Source of the DNA: Streptosporangium oxazolinicum
GTDB taxonomy: Bacteria > Actinomycetota > Actinomycetes > Streptosporangiales > Streptosporangiaceae
Assembly (NCBI RefSeq): GCF_039537505.1
Contig: NZ_BAABAQ010000001.1
Coordinates: 868,001 to 932,000 of the forward strand
Direction: 5' to 3'
DNA: 64,000 nucleotides
The notes beneath the pieces were generated by a model, which saw nothing but the letters and a program-made list of their open reading frames with translations, was not told where the DNA came from and did no database searches. The first letter of the stretch is position 1; every line of letters begins with the position of its first letter. Positions 60,524 to 64,000 of the stretch are shown here, piece after piece. The position numbers and the translations under genes are program-made.

Positions 60524-61480
60524 ATGCGCGCCATCGTGATCGATAAACCAGGCGGACCGGAAGTCATGACGTGGCGGGAGGTTCCCGACCCGCTGCCCGA
60601 ACGCGGCGAAGTCATCATCGACGTGGTCGCATCCGCGGTCAACAGGGCCGACGCGCTGCAGCGTCAGGGCCTCTACGACCCGCCCCCCGGCGCCTCGCCG
60701 TACCCGGGCATGGAGTGCTCCGGCGTGGTCGGGGCGGTGGGCCCGGACGTCGAGGGGTTCGCGCCGGGCGACCGGGTGTGCGCCCTGCTCACCGGAGGCG
60801 GGTACGCGGAGAAGGTCGCCGTACCCTGGCAGCAGGTCATGCGGGTGCCGGAGGGCGTCGACCTGGTCGAGGCGGCCGGGCTGCCCGAGGTGGCCTGCAC
60901 GGTCTGGTCCAACGTCTTCATGACCGCGCGCCTGCGGAAGGGCGAGACCCTCCTCGTGCACGGCGGTGCCAGCGGTATCGGCACGATGGCCATCCAACTG
61001 GCGAAGGCGTTCGGCTCGCGCGTGGTCGTCACCGCCGGGTCCCCCGAGAAGATCGACCGTTGCCTGGAGCTGGGTGCCGACGAGGGCGTCGACTACCGGC
61101 GGGAGGACTTCGCGGAGAGGGTCAAGGCCGACGTGATCCTCGACATCATGGGTGGCAAGTACCTTCCGGGCAACATCAAGGTTCTCAGGACGGGCGGGCG
61201 GCTGGTCGTGATCGGCCTGCAGGGCGGTGTGAAGGGCGAGCTGAACCTGGGAGCCCTGCTCGCGAAGCGGGCCTCGGTGTACGGCACCACGCTGCGTTCC
61301 CGGCCCGTCGACGAGAAGGGGGTCATCGTACGCGGGGTCGTGGACAACGTCTGGCCCCTGATCGACGCCGGGGCGATCCGGCCCGTGGTGCACGCCAGGG
61401 TGCCGATGAGCGACGCGGCCGAGGCCCACCGCATCCTGGAGTCTGGAGAACACATCGGGAAAATCCTGCTAGTAAGTTGA
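60524..61480 (+). CDS. NAD(P)H:quinone oxidoreductase, zinc-independent MDR family
   Basis: A 318-aa protein. 'NRADALQRQGLYDPPPGASP' and 'YPGMECSGVV' (PIG3-type substrate region), 'LLVHGGASGIGTMAIQLAKA' (NAD(P)-binding loop) and 'LGADEGVDYRREDFAERVKA'. It lacks the structural zinc Cys cluster, as in quinone oxidoreductases. It reduces quinones or enones with NADPH. It is divergent from the MinD-like gene and 4 nt upstream of bpa, so it is co-transcribed. Confidence 0.9.
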   Translation: MRAIVIDKPGGPEVMTWREVPDPLPERGEVIIDVVASAVNRADALQRQGLYDPPPGASPYPGMECSGVVGAVGPDVEGFAPGDRVCALLTGGGYAEKVAVPWQQVMRVPEGVDLVEAAGLPEVACTVWSNVFMTARLRKGETLLVHGGASGIGTMAIQLAKAFGSRVVVTAGSPEKIDRCLELGADEGVDYRREDFAERVKADVILDIMGGKYLPGNIKVLRTGGRLVVIGLQGGVKGELNLGALLAKRASVYGTTLRSRPVDEKGVIVRGVVDNVWPLIDAGAIRPVVHARVPMSDAAEAHRILESGEHIGKILLVS

Positions 61481-61484
61481 GGCT

Positions 61485-61997
61485 ATGAACGCTGAGGAGA
61501 GCACTCCGCACATCGTGGTCGTGGGTCCCCAGGGCTCCCAGGGCGAGGAGGAGGGCGAGGGCCGGTCCATCGCCGACCTTGTCGAGCAGCCCGCCAAGGT
61601 GATGCGCATCGGCAGCATGATCCGTCAGCTCCTTGAGGAGGTCCGCGCGGCTCCGCTGGACGAGGCCAGCCGCAAGCGGCTCAAGGAGATCCACGAGAGT
61701 TCCATCAAGGAGCTTGAGGACGGTCTGGCGCCGGAGCTGGTCGATGAGCTGGAACGGCTCTCACTGCCGTTCACCGAGGACGTCAACGGCACCCCGCCCA
61801 GCGAGGCGGAGCTCCGGGTGGCCCACGCGCAGCTGGTCGGCTGGCTCGAGGGGCTGTTCCACGGCATACAGACCACGTTGTTCGCCCAGCAGATGGCGGC
61901 TCGCGCCCAGCTGGAGAACATGCGCAGGGCCCTGCCCGGCGGCATGTCCCTCCAGCAGCAGGAGGGTCCCGGCGGTAACGCGGGCCCCTACCTGTAG
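61485..61997 (+). CDS. bpa: Bacterial proteasome activator
   Basis: A 170-aa protein with an N-terminal acidic Gly/Glu-rich segment, then the helical ring-forming core 'SIADLVEQPAKVMRIGSMIR', 'LKEIHESSIKELEDGLAPEL' and 'LRVAHAQLVGWLEGLFHGIQ'. It ends in '-GPYL', the HbYX-type tail (penultimate Tyr) that docks in 20S proteasome alpha-ring pockets. Bpa opens the gate for ATP-independent degradation. It is encoded away from prcBA, as is usual. Confidence 0.93.
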   Translation: MNAEESTPHIVVVGPQGSQGEEEGEGRSIADLVEQPAKVMRIGSMIRQLLEEVRAAPLDEASRKRLKEIHESSIKELEDGLAPELVDELERLSLPFTEDVNGTPPSEAELRVAHAQLVGWLEGLFHGIQTTLFAQQMAARAQLENMRRALPGGMSLQQQEGPGGNAGPYL

Positions 61998-62138
61998 GCG
62001 CCCGCGACCCCGTTGAGCGTGGGCCCCTGCCTGTGGGCGCCCGCGAGCCCACTGGGAGCGGGCCACCGCCCGCTCACGAGGCTGCCGCGGGACCCGCGTC
62101 TCACGAGGCTGCCGCGGGGCCCGTGTCTGTGGGGTTCC

Positions 62139-62939
62139 TCACGGTCTGTAGAGCTTCTCAAGGACTCCGGCGACCCCGTCGTCGTTGTTGGCCGCGGTCA
62201 CGTGATCGACCGCGGTCAGCACCTCCGGGTGGGCGTTGGCGACGGCGTACGAGGTGCCGGCCCATCGGAGCATCGGAAGATCGTTGGGCATGTCACCGAA
62301 GGCGATCACCTCCTCGGCCGCGATACCGAGCGTCATCGCGAGATGCGCGAGAGCCGAGGCCTTCGTCACACCGTGCGCGCTCATCTCGATCAGTGCCCGG
62401 CCGCTGGAATGGGTGGGGGTGACAAGGTCGCCGACCAGCCCGTAAACCGCCGCGTGGAGGATGTCCGGGTCCATTCTGGGATGCAGTGCCAGAAGTTTGG
62501 CGCAGGGCCGTGAGGTGAGTGTGTCCGTTCCGACACGGAGTCCGGTGACCGCCTCACTGTCCCACCCTCCGAGACTGAAGTCCGATTCGTGGGCGAATCC
62601 ACCCTCGTATTCCACGGAGAAGGCGAGGTCGGGAACCTTTTCGCGGAGGCGCCTCACCACCTCTTCAAGCACGTCCGGGTGGATGAGGTGGGATTTGACG
62701 ATCCGCTCACTGTGCAGGTCGTAGACGAGGGCTCCGTTGGCGCATATGGCCAGCCCACGGTGGCGTACCGCTCCCGCGACCATGTGCATCCAGCGAGGTG
62801 GCCTGCCGGTCACGAAGACCAGCGTGGCCCCGGCGTTCTCCACAAGCGCAAAAGCGGCGGCCGTGCGGGGGGAGACGGTGCCGTCCGAGCGCAGAGCGGT
62901 GCCGTCGAGGTCGGTGGCGACCAGCCTGGGGCTTTGCAT
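62139..62939 (-). CDS. HAD-superfamily (Cof-type) phosphatase
   Basis: A 266-aa protein from ATG 62939. Motif I 'LVATDLDGTALRSDGTVSP', motif II 'LVFVTGRPPRWM', motif III Lys in 'GVTKASALAHLAM' and motif IV 'VIAFGDMPNDLPMLRWAG'. A type-IIB cap lies between motifs II and III. Cof-type HADs dephosphorylate sugar phosphates, FMN or PLP. Conserved neighbour of serS in related genomes. Confidence 0.92.
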   Translation of the reverse strand: MQSPRLVATDLDGTALRSDGTVSPRTAAAFALVENAGATLVFVTGRPPRWMHMVAGAVRHRGLAICANGALVYDLHSERIVKSHLIHPDVLEEVVRRLREKVPDLAFSVEYEGGFAHESDFSLGGWDSEAVTGLRVGTDTLTSRPCAKLLALHPRMDPDILHAAVYGLVGDLVTPTHSSGRALIEMSAHGVTKASALAHLAMTLGIAAEEVIAFGDMPNDLPMLRWAGTSYAVANAHPEVLTAVDHVTAANNDDGVAGVLEKLYRP

Positions 62940-63175
62940 AACACGTCCCAGTGTGCACTGTGATGGCCGACGTGTCGGCACCCGGATCCGGTCCGAGGAA
63001 TCTTCCTCATGGCGGGAACACGCCTGCGCCGGATAGTGTTAGATGTGATGGCGTTGTATTAGCTGAATCCCGTTGTGAAAACCAGTTTGACTGAGCCACC
63101 CCGGGGCCCGCTGTACGACACATGGGGTTCATGAGGTGTGAATCCCAAAGTTTCAAATCCTGAGGGAGAGCTTTA

Positions 63176-63379
63176 ATGGCTCAGGGAACCGTCAAGTGGT
63201 TCAACGCTGAAAAGGGCTTCGGCTTCATCGCACCGGACGGCGGTGCACCGGACGTGTTCGTGCACTTCTCCGAGATCCAGGGCAACGGCTACCGTAGCCT
63301 CGAAGACGGCCAGCGGGTCGAGTTCGAGATCACCCAGGGCCAGAAGGGCCCGCAGGCCTCGCAGGTCCGCGCCGTCTGA
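63176..63379 (+). CDS. Cold-shock domain protein
   Basis: A 67-aa protein: 'MAQGTVKWFNAEKGFGFIAP' with RNP1 (KGFGFI) and RNP2 'DVFVHFSEI'. A GAGGGAG ribosome site lies upstream, and the AT-rich leader from about 63040 contains no ORF. It binds single-stranded RNA/DNA as a chaperone. A strong terminator follows. Confidence 0.95.
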   Translation: MAQGTVKWFNAEKGFGFIAPDGGAPDVFVHFSEIQGNGYRSLEDGQRVEFEITQGQKGPQASQVRAV

Positions 63380-63403
63380 CGCATAGACCTCTTGGTTGAA
63401 CCG

Positions 63404-63438
63404 GAAGGCGGGGTTCGCTTCTAGCGAACCCCGCCTTC
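63404..63438 (+). terminator. Intrinsic terminator of the cold-shock gene
   Basis: A perfect 15-bp stem (gaaggcggggttcgc / gcgaaccccgccttc) with a 5-nt loop, followed by 'tccttttcc'. Confidence 0.92.
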
Positions 63439-63763
63439 TCCTTTTCCGAAGCACCCGGGATGCCAGGGTTCTCCAAGAGGCGACCGGGATGCTCCGCCCT
63501 GAGAGCGATCGTGAGGCCTTCGGCCACGGCGGTGGCGGATCTTCCCCTGATGACCGCCTCCCGGCCTCTCACGGGGCTGTGGACGTGCGGGACACCATCA
63601 CGTGCGGGACACACCATCACGTGTGGGACGCATCGGCCACGTGCGGGACATCATCGGCGCGCGGGACCGAACCCGCCCGTCCGGCGGCGGGGCGTACGAG
63701 CCGTGCGGGCGCCGGGGTGAGCGCGGCCACGACGACGGAGGAGCCGAAGCGTCAGGGGCGGAC
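63439..63763. other. Intergenic spacer with short direct repeats
   Basis: Between 63583 and 63665 the motif 'acgtgcgggac' or 'acgtgtgggac' occurs four times, with 'accatc' spacers. No gene is supported. Confidence 0.5.
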
Positions 63764-63769
63764 GCGACG

Positions 63770-63795
63770 AAGGCCCCGCCGGGTGGCGGGGCCTT
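63770..63795 (-). terminator. Intrinsic terminator of serS
   Basis: An 11-bp stem (aaggccccgcc / ggcggggcctt) with a 4-nt loop, 14 nt beyond the serS stop on the minus strand. Confidence 0.88.
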
Positions 63796-63808
63796 CTCCG
63801 TGATCGGG

Positions 63809-64000
63809 TTACTTGACGGGTTCGAGCACGTCGAGGCCGACGTACGGGCGCAGGGCCTTGGGGAGCACGACGGAGCCGTCGGCCTGCTGGTGGTTCTCCA
63901 GGATGGCGACGATCCAGCGGGTGGTGGCCAGCGTGCCGTTCAGGGTGGCCACGTGCTGGGGCTTGCCGCCGGAGTCGCGGAAGCGGACGCCGAGGCGGCG
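63809..64000 (-). CDS. serS: Seryl-tRNA synthetase, C-terminal part (5' end beyond window)
   Basis: The minus strand reads 'RRLGVRFRDSGGKPQHVATL' and 'NGTLATTRWIVAILENHQQA', ending '...VLPKALRPYVGLDVLEPVK'. 'NGT-x-x-A-x-x-R' is class II motif 3 of SerRS, whose Arg binds ATP, and the P-x-x-L-x-P-Y end is typical. It charges tRNA-Ser, two genes of which lie in this window. Only the last 63 residues are visible. Confidence 0.95.
   Translation of the reverse strand, partial: RRLGVRFRDSGGKPQHVATLNGTLATTRWIVAILENHQQADGSVVLPKALRPYVGLDVLEPVK

Overview
The window is GC-rich actinobacterial chromosome, most likely from the Streptosporangiales (Streptosporangium/Nonomuraea/Microbispora type). Evidence: very high GC at third codon positions, GTG and TTG starts, two tRNA-Ser genes without an encoded CCA, SigE-family sigma factors, XRE/DUF5753 and DUF6879 neighbours, a bacterial proteasome activator (Bpa), an EspI-like MinD ATPase, and serS running off the right edge. 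The genus is inference; no rRNA is present.

Left part (1-17.8 kb) is an integration hot spot behind tRNA-Ser(GCU) (17759-17848, minus). The 3' half of this tRNA and its terminator recur at 5336-5446 and 8434-8541, and in decayed form at 1762-1825. An attP-like junction lies at 6463-6633. Two 517-bp direct repeats (8025-8541 and 17298-17814) bracket about 9 kb of cargo: a low-GC HEPN-type protein, a NB-ARC/TPR protein with nine nearly identical TPR units, a creatininase-family enzyme coupled to an XRE/TPR regulator, and small paired genes. The rest of this part holds element debris (frameshifted integrase, duplicated gene fragments), a GNAT acetyltransferase, and a sigma factor with its membrane beta-propeller partner at the left edge.

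Middle part (17.8-41 kb) looks like core or stable chromosome. It has a YceI/MarR divergent pair, a second SigE-type sigma factor, a Cys-rich protein with a MauE-type redox membrane protein, an ORC/AAA ATPase, a divergent ribosomal protein L11 paralogue/MerR pair, an M15 peptidase, and a DUF4328-glyoxalase fusion. These are followed by a Nudix hydrolase, a degenerate parS-like site, an ArsP-type permease with its TIGR03943 partner, PrsW, CadD, a PIN-domain toxin-antitoxin-like pair, a PP2C-like protein, a flavoprotein, a short SepF, an ECF sigma/anti-sigma-like pair, an FkbM methyltransferase and lgt.

Region 41-52 kb is regulatory and accessory: an ankyrin protein, the small-protein/DUF6879/XRE-DUF5753 unit, an XRE/TPR regulator coupled to a 2H phosphoesterase, and a gene run ending in an Asp/Asn-hydroxylase-like protein, a nucleotidyltransferase and an APH-like kinase.

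Region 52.1-57.8 kb is a compact 5.4-kb island bounded by 247-bp direct repeats at tRNA-Ser(UGA). Its main cargo is a low-GC, tightly coupled three-gene operon: a DUF262 protein, a DUF3696 AAA ATPase and an unrecognised 308-aa protein. I regard it as the best candidate antiphage defence system here. The island also carries a frameshifted PP2C-like paralogue and an integrase tail.

The right end (57.9-64 kb) is core: EspI-like MinD ATPase, quinone oxidoreductase, Bpa, HAD hydrolase, cold-shock protein and serS. The two strongest leads are the DUF262/DUF3696 operon and the L11 paralogue, which lacks the three prolines that thiopeptide antibiotics contact and sits opposite a MerR regulator.
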